Of a stretch of 64,000 bases of DNA, positions 23,201-37,792 are shown in pieces (the first letter of the stretch is position 1; every line of letters begins with the position of its first letter). Where the stretch lies: assembly GCF_023343835.1 (NCBI RefSeq), contig NC_064437.1, positions 54,882,972 through 54,946,971 on the forward strand. Direction: 5' to 3'. This DNA is from Lagopus muta. Taxonomy: Eukaryota > Chordata > Aves > Galliformes > Phasianidae. The position numbers were made by a program, and so were the translations under genes. The notes beneath the pieces were generated by a model. The model did not search any database and was not told where the DNA came from. It saw nothing but the letters and a program-made list of their open reading frames with translations.

Positions 23201-25181
23201 TGATGAGCATGAGGATGTTGCACAAATCCGAGCGTTTAGTGCTTCTCTCCTTTTCTTTTGTGTGAGTGTGGAGGAGCAGAATGGGCTGGAATCCATCCCA
23301 GACACTGCACGGTAGGAAAAAATAACATTAACACCTCAGGAAGAAAGGTTGTGCTTACTTCTGTCTTTGGCACTAAAACAGATCTTTGGGCATTGGGAGA
23401 GATGGGATTGAGTCGCAGCAAATCATTTACATCAGGAATGTATGAAAGGCCTTAGGATCCTAGCAGCAACTGCTGTTCTGCTGTTACAAACAGTACATCA
23501 GTCAATAACATGTGGGTGATGCTGGTATGTTTTTAGTGGTCAGTGATGCTGCTAGTGTGCACTGAGCCCCCTGTGATCATCTGGGAGTGAGGTTAGTGGG
23601 ACAGAGGACTTGAGCGCAGAGCTCCTACTGGCTTTCTAGGCTGAGAGAAAGACATGGGCTAAGCTCAGATGTGCTTCCTCAGAGTGACAGAGAAGAACAG
23701 GGCGTGTGCACGGGTCATCATCATGATTTGTATACTTGCCATTGGAGGTGTAATGGGGTTGTACACTTCCCCTTGCTTTGGTTCCCCCATCTACAAAGGG
23801 GTGCTAACTCAAATGTAGGGCTGTTGATGAAACTTGATATGGATGGAGATTTGCAAAAGGGTGTTGGGTGGAAAGGAATTTATACAACATGATTATTTAG
23901 CTCTTATCAACTATGTTTTAGGATCTCAGGGGTGCAGAGAGGAAAGAATAAGAGCTCTAGATGATTGTTAGCCATTGCTTGTGCCTGATTGGAAAATCCC
24001 CCGCATCTGTGATCAGCAACCTCCATGCAGGTGAACAGGGCCTCCTGGCTGTAATTCTGAGCTGCTTCTGCCAGAAGATGGAGAGAAAATCTTTCTATAT
24101 GAGGTGGGTGTGTGAAATTCTGTGTTCCAGATTTCATATACTTTATGGTCAAACCTCACCAATCCTGTGCTTATGGCATAATAGTGATAACTGCATACAT
24201 AAAGGTCTTATGCTATTTCCTTTAACTGTACATTTCAAAGGTTACTAAGAAAGGTAAGTAACGTTGGCTGTTAATTTTATTTGGAGAAATTGAGGCATGG
24301 GAGATAGGAGGAACTTGCTCCTGGTTGTGTTGGTCAGAACCAGAGCTAGAAGGCAGCAGTTCTGACTCCTATCCCATATTGATATGGCTTCTTAAGGATA
24401 AAGGTTTTGCTTTACTTCAGCTGTGATGCAGCTCACATACTGGATGCATTTTTTTGTTTAGAAGAGTTGGTGTGAAAGAAAGGAAAAATGGGTGAGAAGA
24501 GCAGCTAAAAGCGTAAAGAATAGGCCTCTCATTAATAACAAAGTGGAATGTGCTCAACCAAAATCATTAACAGATTGATCAGGTTAAAGCTCTGCAAATT
24601 TCTGGCTGAAAGTGATTTAAAAGTATCTTCCTCTGCATTTCTAACCCTTCTACCAGTACGGCTTCCCAGTCTGAAGTACTTAATTGTAGTACCTTCAGGC
24701 TGGAAGAAAGGTGATATAGCGAGGCTGTGAGAGCCACGAATTTGGGCTTTCACTGGAAATGCAGAGCTGAAAGAGGAGCCTTAGTTGTTTTATGATTCTG
24801 TGATTTTTGGATGATGGTAGTGGCAGGACATCTATGGGTCTGTGAGCCTATTTGCTTGTGTATTTTGTCATGAGATAATGTATTAGAATGCAAGGTTCAA
24901 GGGTCTTGTTACCTTTTAGAGATATTTTCTACTCTTTGTATTCCATCTCCCAACCCATATGGAAAAGTTGCTGCCCCAGCCTGGGGTGAAGGATTTCTAA
25001 AACTAAATCTTCTTGCACCCTTGGATGGGTCCTGGACTGGATTTCTCTCATGTCAGTCTTCTTTTGGAAGATGGAGGGCTGGGACTGTACATAATGTCCT
25101 TTTTAGGGTGCCCATAGTGTCTTTCACTTTGTTCTTAACTTGTTAAACACTGATAGCCTTTAATGCTATGGTAGGAATTTT

Positions 25182-25216
25182 GGGGGGGGGGGCGGGGGGG
25201 GGGGGGGGGAAAGGGG
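25182..25216 (+). repeat. G11-C-G16 tract with trailing GGGG
   Basis: Eleven G, one C, sixteen G, then AAAGGGG. A strong G-quadruplex candidate on the + (non-template) strand, so it would also be present in the nascent transcript. Also a likely sequencing and assembly trouble spot. Confidence 0.95.
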
Positions 25217-25850
25217 TACAGAGAGGTGGCTGGAACCCTATATCTGATCAGAACTGCTATCTGAACCAGCATAAGCTCTGTGTTTGCATTGAGACAGGGT
25301 TTCTGCTTCTGTTTGTGTATCTAAAGGCTGATGTAGAACATGAGTGTGAGCCTGTGAATGAAGGAGCACAGTGACCTTGTGCACAGGAAGCCTTGCCCAC
25401 ATCATGTGGCAGGGGAGAAGGCAAGCAAACAAGCCTGTTTCGGACAGGAGGTCTCTGAAAACCAGATCTGCCATCTGGCCTGAAAAATGGCTCACCTCTG
25501 AGGATGAAAACAGATGTGATAGCCATGCTGTTCTTGAGAGAGAACGAATCTTGATTCCAGTGTGCTTTGGTAACTGTTGGAGCAACATCAGGAGAAAGCC
25601 CTGTGGAATCAAATTGTCTGGATCAGGTGTTACATAGATACAGACACCAGGGCTGGCAGCTCTACTGCCATCAGTAAACAGAAAACTTCTAAAAAGTGTG
25701 GGATATAAAACATGGCAGGGGAAGGTCTGGTTGTGGTACCTTGCTGGTTTATAATTTCTGCTGAGGGTTTTTGGTGATCTGCTCTAGTAACTGCAGTGAA
25801 TGTTTGCCTACCTGGCCTGTGGTAGCTGCCTGCTCTTCCTCATCAGGGGG

Positions 25851-25878
25851 AAAAAAAAAAAAACAAAAAACAAAAAAC
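25851..25878 (+). repeat. A-rich low-complexity tract
   Basis: A13 followed by CA6CA6-type units. Simple repeat. Confidence 0.9.
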
Positions 25879-28800
25879 TGATCATCTTATTAAGCATCAG
25901 TAACTTGCAATCTATTATTTTTAACTATTTTCTCTTCCAGAAGTTGTCTCTCTGCGTTTTCTTTCATCTCTGTTGAGACCTCTCTTGCAGCTGCTCAATT
26001 GGACAAGAGAACAGCTGCCCCTTGGTGTGCTTGGCTGAGTGTTACAGGTGTGCTGAGGCAGCTGTGGTCTGCACAGCAATGAGCCTGAGCTCTGCCAGCT
26101 CTGAGAACAGTCACTGGGTGTCTTATGGTTCAGGCCAGATACTATTTTGGGATCTGTTTCTCCACTCAGCTGATCTATATTTATTGAACTTACAGGAATT
26201 CTGTGCTGTGACACTTCTTCCCCCTGTGTTGAATTCAGTTCAAATTCATCAGTAGATCCCAAAATTATTCCTCCCTAGCTAACACGTGAACAGACAGACA
26301 TGATCTGTTGCATCCAAAGCTGAAGCCTTGCTTCTTTTTGAAGGCAAACTAAAACTCAACTACAGTATCGGCACTGAGGAGGCTTTAATTTACTTAATTA
26401 ATATTGCTCTCTTTTGTTTTTTGCCAGCCTGCTTGAAAACTGTTCCTTTAATCAAAAGGCAGCACTGCTGGCAGTGTAGCATTTTCCAGTTTGCTTGTAC
26501 TGCATCTCTTTGTTCCAAGCTCAATTCTACACTTGCTTGCTTTTAATTAATTAAAGATTATCTTTGTAACTGCTTCTACCTGACATGCTGCAAGTGACGA
26601 AGCCTTCCTTTCTGAGTTGCTCTGAGGGCACGTTCTGATGGCTTTCAGCTGTGTGCATGCACACTTTAATTTGGGCTTCCTGTAATGCTACTGGAAATGG
26701 AAAATAAATTGGATGAGGGAGAAAATGTCATAGTAAAAATTTGAAAAAGAGAGAAGGAGGTGGATCTAACTCTGATAGTGAAGAATAAGATCAAATGACG
26801 TGCTGGTCAGTTTTCTTTGCTTCTTCCTGAACATGGAGCCAGATGTTTTGCTCCCGCATGATGGTCCTTGTGGTGAACTTGTGCTGGCAGACAGTTCTGG
26901 CTACAGGGGAGCTGAGTAGCTGTTTCAGGTTCATTCTTTATTTAAATGCTTTCCCTCTGTAGTCAGCCTTGTACTTGACTTGTATGGATGCATTTTCCTT
27001 GTGCATCCTTTTGCTATGGCAGCTTTTGCCCTAAGCAGGGAAGAACAACAAACCTCACAGGAGGAATTAGCACTGAAAGTGGTGTGGGAGGGAAAATCTC
27101 TTGAGTGAAGCAGGCAGTACTACTGGCAGCCAATGCAGTATTTTGATTCTGTGTTGCTTTGTGGCTAAGTCAAAACCCCCTCTGGGAGAGAAGGGAGGAG
27201 AGTGATTATGTGGAGTCAGTGTGTTAATGCTGGGATGTGGTCAATTCAGGTTAGATGTACCATGGCTGAATGATGTTTGGAGGTGTCTCAGACAAGAGCT
27301 GGGCAGAACAATGCTGTCTGAAGGCTGTTCTACTTAGGTCAAAATAGTTGAATGGTTCACTCTCACCTGCCAGGGTGTATAAATTGCTGTCATGCAAGCA
27401 GAAGCTATAGACTAGTAGTGAAATGGTCTGTCCTGCCATTAGTTGCAGGGAGAGAAAGGATGTCAGTAAATACATTCAAGGGATGCTGTTCAGCTCACGC
27501 TCATGGCAATTCTGTGCTGGTATTGGACGGACATAGCTTGATTTATGCTAGTGCCAATAGGATTCTAGTGCAAATATTTCTGTATTCAGCCTTTGTTTTG
27601 CCAGTGCAGGTCTCTGTGCATGTCTTCTGCTTCTTGTCATTAATTTTTCGTTCTTCTGGAGTTTTGTTTTCCGTTCTCCTGAGTTCAGAACAGTGAAAAT
27701 GTATTGCTTGATTGTGAGAACCATGACTCCATTTGTAGCTCAAGGGAGGGAGACCAAGGTATTGCTACAAAGTGAACTGGTATCACTTTCCCTGTCTTGC
27801 ATTGGTGGGAAATCAAATGGTGGAACATTCATGTATGTGCAAGTCAGCTGGAGTGCATTGACATGCACCTGTGTTGCATATATTTGCAATGTGAACATGG
27901 ATATTCCTTGGTTACCAGGGATTTAGGTGCTGTAAGATGAGAACTACTGAGTTGATCTTACCAAGTCTCCGCATTTTTTGTGCTACTTCTAATGAAAATC
28001 GAAATGTGAAAATATATTTTAAACATCTGTGTGCTGGCCATGGTTCTCTGTCAATTCCTAATGATCATGGGATTCTTCCAAGTCTTTCAGGCAACTGTGT
28101 GCTCCCAGTTTGCTGCTCACAAGGGCCTGTTGTTTTGAGGGGTCCCACCCTCTTGCTCAACGGAAGTCCAGGGAGTGGGCAGTTTGTAACAAGCCAGCCA
28201 GCCGAACTCTGAAGAATTGTGCTGTGCAGTGAGGTAGATGTAGCTCTTGTGGTCGAATGACTGCAGCACAAATGGGCAGGGCAGTGAAGGTGGTCTATTT
28301 ATTAGAGTGAGTTCCCATTAACTCCTTTCCTTGACAGGTTAAATATCTGTAGACATTTCTGTCCCTTGTCATACAAGATCAGATTAAAAGCCAGAGAATT
28401 CTTTGCATTTCTGTCAAGTTTAATAGGCTTTGGACACGTGCCCAGGAACATAAGATCAGATGTGCTGGACAAGACCAAAAGTCCATCTATTCCCAGTGTC
28501 ACATCTGACATTGCTCAGTAGCATGGCTTTTTCTGGCAGGCAGTTGTCTGGCACATCTAGCATTTGAAATCTAGCTTACATAGTACTCAGCTTTGCCAAT
28601 GACTTGCTGCTCAGCTTGGTACTTCTGAATGTGCATGGAGTAGCTGACAGAAGGCAAATACCATGAGCTTAATCCCCGACCCCCATCTCCATTCTGATGA
28701 CTTCCCCAGATCTGACAGACCAAGCATAGATGTGCATTCTGATGAAAATTAAAGCCACCCTCTTTTTAAAATAATTATTTGAAGTATTTTAGTATAGAAA

Positions 28801-28974
28801 AGTTGCTTTAAATGTCTTAAATGAAACATAATCACATAGAAATATCTCCACAATTTAGTGCAGGTATTAAGATATCCTGGCCTTTTTACTTCTGTTTTAA
28901 TGTAAAAAGTTGTTAGTTGTCTCCACCCACTCTGATTTTCTGCATTATGCTGTGTCTCGGCATGTAGTTGGTTT

Positions 28975-29000
28975 AAAAAAAAAAAAAAAAAAAAAAAAAA
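28975..29000 (+). repeat. A26 homopolymer
   Basis: Twenty-six consecutive A. No retroposed gene or SINE body was recognised upstream, so it is treated as a simple repeat and not as a processed-pseudogene tail. Confidence 0.95.
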
Positions 29001-32000
29001 GTAGCCTCTAGTTAGATGGAAGCAGTGAGCTCCATGGATTATAAACAGGCATTAATATCATCTGATGAAGGCCCTCATAGTAAGACTGTTGCTTTTCTTA
29101 ATTACGGGAGTTACTTGCTGATGTCAGTCTGTGAGACAGCGGGGCAGATGCTTACCTGTGGTTCTGAAGGTGGCTCTAGTGTAAAAGTTATGTTTGGCAG
29201 TGATTGTGGTATGGTTTTTGTTGTTTTATTGTGAATTTGGTAACATTTTTCACTAATAATAGCTGTTGGCAAAAACAAAATCTCCCTCCTCTTCTTAGTT
29301 CTGGTTGGAAGCACATCACTCCAGGGCTGGGAGGTGTTGTGTTCAAGAGTAAAGAGGAGTTATCAAATCTGGATGACTTGGTCCCATTTTTGGGATCTAA
29401 GAACATATTTTGGCAAATGCGTTTGTTTCTACTTGTGCAGGTGGAGAAATACATGAGCTCCTCTGTTATCCTTTATGTTAACCACTGGCAAACTGTTTCT
29501 GGATGTGCTTTGGTTTTCTCCGTTCAGAGAGAGAACTGACCTCCTCTGCAAAGCCTTCTGAGACTGGCTGGTGGAAAAACTGGATGAGAACTGTTGTTTA
29601 CAAATAATGGCAGTTGAGGTTTGGGTTGAGATGCTTTCTTTTTCATCTTGCTGAGAATAGATGTTGGCCACTGACAGGCAGTAAAATAAATTTGAACCTT
29701 TCTGTTGTATCTTTCCAATTTTAATCTTGCCATATAATGTAAACAACATAAGAAAGCTGTGATGCTTGTGGCCTGTGTAGTTGTGCTCCCATCAGTCTAC
29801 AGGAGGGCATAGTCTGAGATATTCCAGTTGAATTGAATTTCTGATTTGCTTTTTGAAACAATTTTGTTTCTAAATGGAGCTGGAGATTTGTCCTGGTGCT
29901 GCAAGGAGAGTCCTAGTCTGATTATTTGAAATAAATTAATTCTGATGAAATATGTAGCCTTTAACAACACATTTAAAGTAGTGAATTACATTTTATTTGT
30001 TGATGGCTGTTACAATGCGCTTTGGAGAGGAATTCTGCTAAAGTGTGCTGTTGTGGTAGGAAAATATAGTAATGAGTACAATATTTTGTTGAATTATTAA
30101 TATCTACTGTGCCTGCAGAACTATGTGTCAGACTTCAAATTTATTTTTATCTGAAGATTGACATGTGGCATTGTTTTGCTCTTTTTGATAGCTTTTCAAA
30201 TTATTTTTGTTACTTTGAGGGACAAAATGGGAAGCAGGAGAGATGATAGAGTTTTGCTATGCTTAGCTCTCTGTAAAAAAGCACATCTAGAAAAGGGATG
30301 AAATGTTATTTCTCTTTGTCAGACACAAATTCCTTGCAGTGGAAATATTGCAGTTAAAGGGAAAGATCTGTGGGAAAGCCAGGCAGAGGACTGAGGCTAC
30401 TGCTTCTTGAGCGAAACACCCTTGTCTTGCTGCTATTTTCTTTACTGAAGCTGGCTTTTTAATTTTCTTCATCCATCACTTGATGGTCCTTGTAAAAAAA
30501 AATCTGTCTAGGGCACTTCAGTCTCTGTGGACCTTCATCCAGGACAGACTCTAACCAGCCTAATATTTGGCTTCAAGTCAGGGACTCTGCTTGGGTCAAT
30601 TCATGGTGGGGGCCTTGTGAATGATGGCAAACCCAGTTCATGAGACCTACCTCCCAACCTGGGAGTGGTACCACTTACTTATTGCTTTCCTCAGCAGTGC
30701 TGAGATTGCTCCTGGATGTTGGCTGATCTGTGCTTGGCCTTGTGTGGGGACTGTTTTTGCAGTTGGTATCCCCTCAGTACAGTGGTGTTCCATATTATTG
30801 AACACTTTTCCAGAAATATGGGCCTGGATTGGAGGATAGAATGGCACAAAGATACTTGTGGCAGTGTGGATGGAATCACCTTCTCTTGGGGAGGAGGGAC
30901 ATTTAGCCAGATAAAGATAGACCTTAATGTGCCAAGTGGTCTCTGCACCAACAAGTAGGCCCTGATCTGTTTGGTTTTAAGGATGGAGCAAATGTGTTAT
31001 GAAGGTAAAGGTCTCTCTTCATCTCAGAAATTGTTTTTCTACTTATCCTTTCAGTTAGTGTAGATGTTGTCTGAAGTCTCCTGGTTTTTCTACAGGGCAG
31101 AGAGTGCCAGTAAAGGGAAGTAAATAAATGAGAATGTAGCAGAGGTTTCCTGTCCAAAACTATTGCTCTGGAAGTATCCAGTTAATCTACTTGTCCAGCT
31201 ACCCCCTTGCTCTCTGGGATGCCTCTTGCAACTGGGAAAAGATTGCAGGCATGCTTCTTCATTACTGGCAACCTGCATGTTTTCTTCCTCCTCCCAGCAT
31301 CTTTGCTATTTTATTTAATTTTCCAACTGAAACTGTCGAAAGGAAGTCTTTGATGAATATTTGTGCCTCTCCTGAGGCACTTTGAAAGATTTAATTCATG
31401 AGTCTGCACCTGGAGATGTGCATAATACACATCTACACCCTGTTTGATAGTAAATTGCAAACTCTTTTAGAAGAAGATTCAAGTAGCAAAGGGAAAAGTG
31501 TTTTTATTATCCTGGGCTTTATAGGGTGCAAAGCTTGAGGATGAACTCCTGGCTGTGTATCTCAGAGTGGAAAAGCTATGGTGACTCCATAAGTTGCAAA
31601 AAGAGCTTTGGTCATGTCTGAAGTCACCTGGAACAAGTGAGTGCATTTCTCAGATAATCAAGCAGTGTAAAAGCTCTAATAGGGTCTGTGTAGCAACACA
31701 CATACAGATATATTTATTTTGGACAGTAGGGTCCCCTGAAATTGCCTGTGCTAGGCTGTGGCATCCAGAGGCTCCTGTCCATCCCCACGTCCTTTTTTAT
31801 CTAGGTCCCTTCTCTGTTTTTTGTTGTTTTTTCTATATCCATGGGTATCCAGCAGTGAGGGGGAAATGGCAAGCATTTCTCCAGGGACAAATCTTAGCTT
31901 CTCCTGGGCTTTGCACAGCTCTTCAGCCTCAAGGCAGTGTATGGGGAAATTGGGGGTCTCAGCTGGGCTCCCTGGCTGCTGGTAGGCGTAGTCCCTCAAG

Positions 32001-35000
32001 TCATGTGGAGGTTTGAGCAAAATTAGTTGCATGCTGCAGGGGGTAGGAGAGGCAGGTGCTTTACAGGGCCAGCTGATGATTCACTTGGCTTTGAACAGCC
32101 TGCATAAGAACCAAGCACTGGGGGGCTGAAGCTGACTTCAATCTGCCTCAGGTGTTCAACTCACAAAGAAAATATGTGAAGAGGAAAAGCAGATATCTCT
32201 TCTGCTTGTGACTAATTAAGAAAATTGGAAAGAAGGGAGTTGGGGTGGCAAGTGACAACAAAACATGAGTTTAAGAGTGCTACAGAAGCTGGAGTTCAGA
32301 TAAGGACTCATTCGCCATAGGGATGTCGAGCACTCTTCTATTAGCTTGCATTATGTGCTTAGCCACAATCATTCCCCAGGCTTTCTCATGCTTGAGGGAG
32401 GAGTGGTCTTGTGACTTACTTTGGGTCAGCATGGCTAAATGCTTCTCCATACTGAGCCAATGGTCTCCTAAGCTTGTTAGGTGCCAGGCTCCCATTGATT
32501 ATGCTGACATTGAGGCACTAGAATTCAATGAGAAGCTCAAAGAGAAAAGAGTTTTCACAACAAATTTACCACGGGAGAAATCTTGAAGCTTCTGTTTAAC
32601 CACAGAGGTGTTTCTCTGATGGTAACAAATATGTGCCATAATGACTATGTAGGGAGGATATTTGGATTTGTCATCGGCTTCACAGCGTGAATAAAAACAC
32701 TTCAGCACAGAGTTAAAGCTTTGCAATAAAACAACTTTCCCCTGTGTGCAGGGGTTTATCAGAGAGAACTGATGGCAATAAATAGGTAAACTGGATCACA
32801 GGCATAGAAGGTTGTATGTGACAATTCTTCAGTATAAACAGATGATACGTTGAGTGAATAACCATCTTGATCCCTCTATCTACTTGTAGAAGATCTATCC
32901 CGGTAGCAATACTTCTGTTGCTTATCTGTAACACTTGGTTCTGATGCTTACTGCTTCAGTTTTGCCATCAGACATTAGCAGCCTGCTTCCACTTGCTATA
33001 AAACAGATTTTGCTCATCACTGGAACAGGGTATGATGTAATCGTAACCACCCAAGGCTTGCTGTGAAGCTTTGCTTACTGAAAAAATAAATAGGAGTTGA
33101 CTCATCTTTCTTTAGCTTTCACTTTCATTGCAGTCTTAGGCTGTGAAATGCTCTCACAGGCTGATTGTCTCGGCACAGATATTATCCATCTCTTCTGAAT
33201 TTCCAGATGTCTAGTTATATGTATTTATATGCATGTTACTGAGAATGCGATGAAATCAAGTGGTTCTTGCTTGTCTTTCCCTGTTCTACACTATAAAGTT
33301 ATGGATACAGGGAAAATAGTCTGCTTCCTTGCATGGATTACTGATTGCCCCTAAATAAGATGCAGCCAGCTGGGTCTGATTTGGTTCAGATGCTGGCGGT
33401 GTACAATTACTTTCAGATGTTACATCTCCAGCGAGCCCTAAGTGCAGAGAGGAAAGGTGAGGGGGCATTGTGGTGTGATTCATGCTACTTCCAAGCTCTT
33501 GTTCTGCAAGTTAAGCATTGTCCTTTAGAGCTGTTATCCTGATGTTACTTAAGTAAATTCTGTTTTAATGCCATCTGAAAAGAGTTAGAAGTATGCAGCC
33601 TGATGTATCTTTGGCTTGGCTCTCAAGAAAGCACTGGAAGATCTCAGCCTTCCCTGGAGAAAGTCAAGTGTTGGTCTGAATTTTGGGCAAGGCAGAAGCT
33701 GAATAAAGCAGAATGAATTTCTGGGCTGATGTGGGGGCATGTTCCATTGCTCTGATGTTGGTGTTCATAGAGAAGCAAATAGCAGTAAGTAGAATGGGTA
33801 TTTTGTGAGGAAACTACATATTAAAAATTCATGTAGAAGTATCTTCCCCAAATTGCTTTATTCTTTTTGCAGCCAGATAGAGGAAGAAAAAAGAAGGAAG
33901 GTGCAATGAAAAGATATTAAAATGTTTTATTAATATAGAATCTAAAGTGACTGTACTTCTGGTATTTTTCATTTTTAGGTGGCATCACTAGAAAAATATT
34001 AAAAAAATATTAGTCCTACGAAGAAGTTCACATTACTGTTTAATAGTTTTATGGCAAATATTAAATGAGAGAATTTTTATTTAAACAGTTAAGCCGTACT
34101 TATTTTAAAACTAGAACTGGAACCAAAGCTACGAATCTTTTGGAGAGGGAGAGTGATTACAGAATTCCTATTGATGTATTTCTCACTGCGATTGATTTTT
34201 TCCAAGAAAATACAAAATTTCTTGGAAAGTCTCAGTTTTAGTCAAAGGATTTTATAGCAGAATACTTCATGGCTTTTTCTTAGGAAGTTGCTTTGGGTTG
34301 TGATTTCTCACTGCTGGAAGAAGTGTTTTAAATATTTTGAGCACTTTTTTAAATGGTGTTTTTAAAAATAGGGGAAGTGTTGAAATTTTAAATGGAAGCA
34401 CAAAATACTTTCCAGTCTGCTGCAGTCATAAATAAATCTGTCAACTTCTATAATCTAAGCTAGGAAGTTTAAATATCAAGTATCATGTGCTGAATGTTTA
34501 TATTGAACTGCTTGCAATCAATCTGCAGGGTCAACTTTTAAAATGTCAGAGGTTTGAATAGTGTGTGTTGACAGGAAGCTGAGATTTGCTCAGAGCATTC
34601 ATACACAGACAGAGATGCCACTTTCCTCAAGTATGATGCGTGTGGCAGATCGGATACCTGGTCCTTGCTGGCAGCATCTCTTAAGGTATTGGAGCTGTCT
34701 TCGAAGACTTGAGTGTGGTTGGCTTTGGAGCACTGGAGCCATTTTTCTGTTACTAAGGTGTCAGCTAGGTGCCTTGGCCCTTGGTACTTTTGAAATTATC
34801 TTTTTTATGCTGGTGAAAGAGAAGATTTGCAAAATCAGGTGAAGCGATAGACTATTTCAAGTGAAGTTCTGTCTACCCTTGAAAAATTGGGAAGGAATCT
34901 AATGTGCTTTCAGAGCAAGGGTGCACAGTGGTGAAACACGGGATTGGCAAGCTTTGCAGGATTTTGCCAAGCTCTGATCTTGAATTTGAAAGCAAACTGT

Positions 35001-37792
35001 TTGCTGTCATACTGATTTCTCAGCCTCTGTGACCTAACTTGTCCAAACTGCAGTGGGATTTTTTTTCCAAGGCCCAGAGTGAAGCATCTGAGTTCAGACT
35101 GATACAGCTGGTGATGATGAGAGAAGGCTGGGGGACACCTGGATCCAGTCTGCCACCAATCTGATTACAAGCTAGCGAGGACTCTGAAGGAGACTGAGGG
35201 GTAACACTGCTCTCAGTCTGCGCTTTCCTGCACTGATCTTTTGGAGAGAGATTGGCAACCAAGTTGTTGTTTTCAAGTGGCTCCTGAAAAAAGGTAATCA
35301 TTTGAGTACTTTTGAGGCAGATTTAGGAATATTGCTCCTTTGTACCACTGATCATAGCTTCTGGGACAGATCTGTACTGTGTGAGCCAAATCTCCAGCCT
35401 GTTAATCCTTGGTGAGTTTGGTTTCTTTTCCTCCCCTAGCTTTTCTTGTATTTAGATGTATTTGTCAATCAGTGGCTGTAACAAGTCCTTCCTTAATCCA
35501 GGCTGGAAAATGATGCACATTAAAGGTTTCTACTGCAGAGCTGGGAATGGGAACTGCCCACAAGAACTGAGACATCTTATTCCTTTGGCATTTTTGCCTA
35601 CTGGTTAACGCCCACTGAGAGCTTCTGTTGCTTGACTTCTGTATGGAGCTAATAATCTTTGCTCAGAGAGTTCAAGCTCAGCATCCTATGAATGAAATCC
35701 CCCCAGGCTTCTATCTCCTCTCTCTTTCCAGTACTTTATGAGGTATGATGCCCTGGGTGTTAGGAGAAGAGCTGTTAAGGTGTTACTCAGTGTGTCGTGG
35801 GCTGTGCTCTGAAGGAGTTGAACTGCTCTTCTCTGAGCCTAAATGTTTGAGAACATGCTGATTAGAAGTAGGTAAAAATAGCAGTGTAGGAGGATGCATG
35901 CTGAAAGAGTGCCTTAAGTAGGCAGGAGAAAATAGAATCTTTGTTGATTATCTACACATGCACACGTGATGCTGGGAAACTCCACAAGGAGTTGAAAAAT
36001 GCAGCAGCCTCTGGTGATCTCCTCGAAGTACTGGTGGAATGGTCTGTGAAATGTGCTTTACAACTTCAGTCATCATCCCCAGCATGTCTGGCTCAGTCTT
36101 CTGTTGTTTGTTTCTTTTCCCCACCCCCTTGGGCCTGCTCTGCCAGAACCTTTACCCACTTCTAAAATCTTTATTTCTGGAGATCTTTTTCCAAGAAGTT
36201 GCTCCTTGTTTGGTCTTGGAAGCAAACTGAGTAGCATGTCCTGTGCCAGCCTTATCCTTGTCCTTACCAGTATGAGTCTAATGTGCTCACATTAAGTGTG
36301 ATGGCTATTTCATGGTGCTATTGGATAGAAGTCAGAAGGCGTGGGGCACTGAGGAAGGGGCTGTACTTGGGATTCTTAGGATTTCAGTACACTTTCAAAA
36401 TTTTAAATATTTCAGATGAAATATCTGCTGTTTGCATGTTAAAATTCTTTGGTGACTGATATTTATTTGTCATAAACTTCTTAACGGATCTTCATCAACT
36501 GCTTTTTCTCCCTGGTACCTGGCAGAAAACTGAGCTGTAAGGACAGTTTGTGGAGATGATATGCTGTGATGTATGAACCTTCACCCATGTCCACTTCCAT
36601 TCTCTAATCTCTTCAGTCCTCATTTACCTTCCTTAGCGGCTGGCAGTTGTTTGTCAGTCGTGGCTGTCTGTCTTCATGGCACATCTCTGCTCCATTTTCG
36701 CTTCACTCATTACTTGGCAAACTGATAAATCTCATCCCAAGCAGACACTGCCAGTAACAAAACAAACAAAATAACCCAAACTTGGTTGTTTTCATATAAT
36801 GTCATTTGTTGGGGACTGGCAGAAATCAGCAGTTACCAGCATTGCCCTTTGCTAAAGGTAACTTATGTCTAAGGAAGTTCAGTCTTAGTGCTATGGTCAG
36901 ACAGGGCTACCCAGAAGTGGGAAGCATCTGAGGGAGAATGAGAGGGCAGTTGGTGGATTTGGGTTTTGATGAAAGGCTCAGCAAAGTGCTGAAATCTTCA
37001 AGGCCTCATTTTGTGCTGTAGGTGCTGGAAGTTTTCGGAAATAGCTCTCAGTTTGGGATTTAGCAAACCTTTGTCACTGTTAGCACTCAAAATTAAATCT
37101 GTTCTGTGAACATGGGGGCAAAGAGTTAAGACCCACAGTGCTAGCTGTGGCCAGCTAAGTATCCCAGAGACCTTGAAGTCTCAGAGGATTTCATTCCTCT
37201 GACTATCCATTGGTGGGAACTCTTGAGTATTGAAAGGGATTCTCTTGATATAGGTGTTCATGAATTTGGGTGGCTAGGTAGGTGTTGAGGCACTTTAAAC
37301 TTTAATTGTATTCCTTCTTCTAAACAGTTGTGTTGATTCTTTGCATCTACTTCAAGCCTTTCACTCTGTAGCAACCACATGTGAATGTTGGCCTCTTCCA
37401 CATCTTTCATTGCATCCCAATTGAAGTGTGCTGGAAGTGATGAATTTTGTAGAGTCTGAACTTCTCATATTTCTGTGACCCGTTGGCTCTACTCAGATTA
37501 GATCCCATCCTAAAGTAATGCAAATTTGATATTTTTGTGGGTGTTTTTCCTTGCTCCCATCTATTTGCTCTCTCAGCCAAGTAGTATGCATGTTTTTATA
37601 GTTATTTTCCTCAGCAACAGGGATTTTTTTTTCCTCCAATGATTCAGTGGAAGCAAGGGTGGCTGTAAACCACTTGACGTAATACTAAGGTACTCATATA
37701 CTCCATTTCTATGTCTTTGAAAAGAAAATGCAAACCTGCAAATATGTGCCTGGTTTAATTATCTGGAGAAGAAATAATTAGCAAGTACTTGT

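Larger units (their letters stand above)
23201..37792. other. Intron 1 sequence, no exon seen
   Basis: Unique AT-rich DNA. Open frames up to 124 codons are scattered on both strands, often antisense to each other, without recognisable domains. Two stretches (26360-26600 and 29920-30220) look like candidate conserved non-coding blocks. The 33870-34560 part is particularly AT-rich. Confidence 0.5.

Noticed and set aside
24788..24808. CR1-like tail (TTATGATTCTGTGATTTTT)
   Set aside because: Only the terminal octamer-like motif is present, with no upstream CR1 body.
28975..29000. A26 tract as the tail of a processed pseudogene
   Set aside because: The 300 bp upstream show no stop-poor frame or recognised cDNA, and no target-site duplication could be seen by eye.
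30621..30958. Overlapping tryptophan-rich open frames suggestive of a retroviral fragment
   Set aside because: No conserved retroviral motif, no LTR pair, and the frames are short and overlap antisense frames of similar length.
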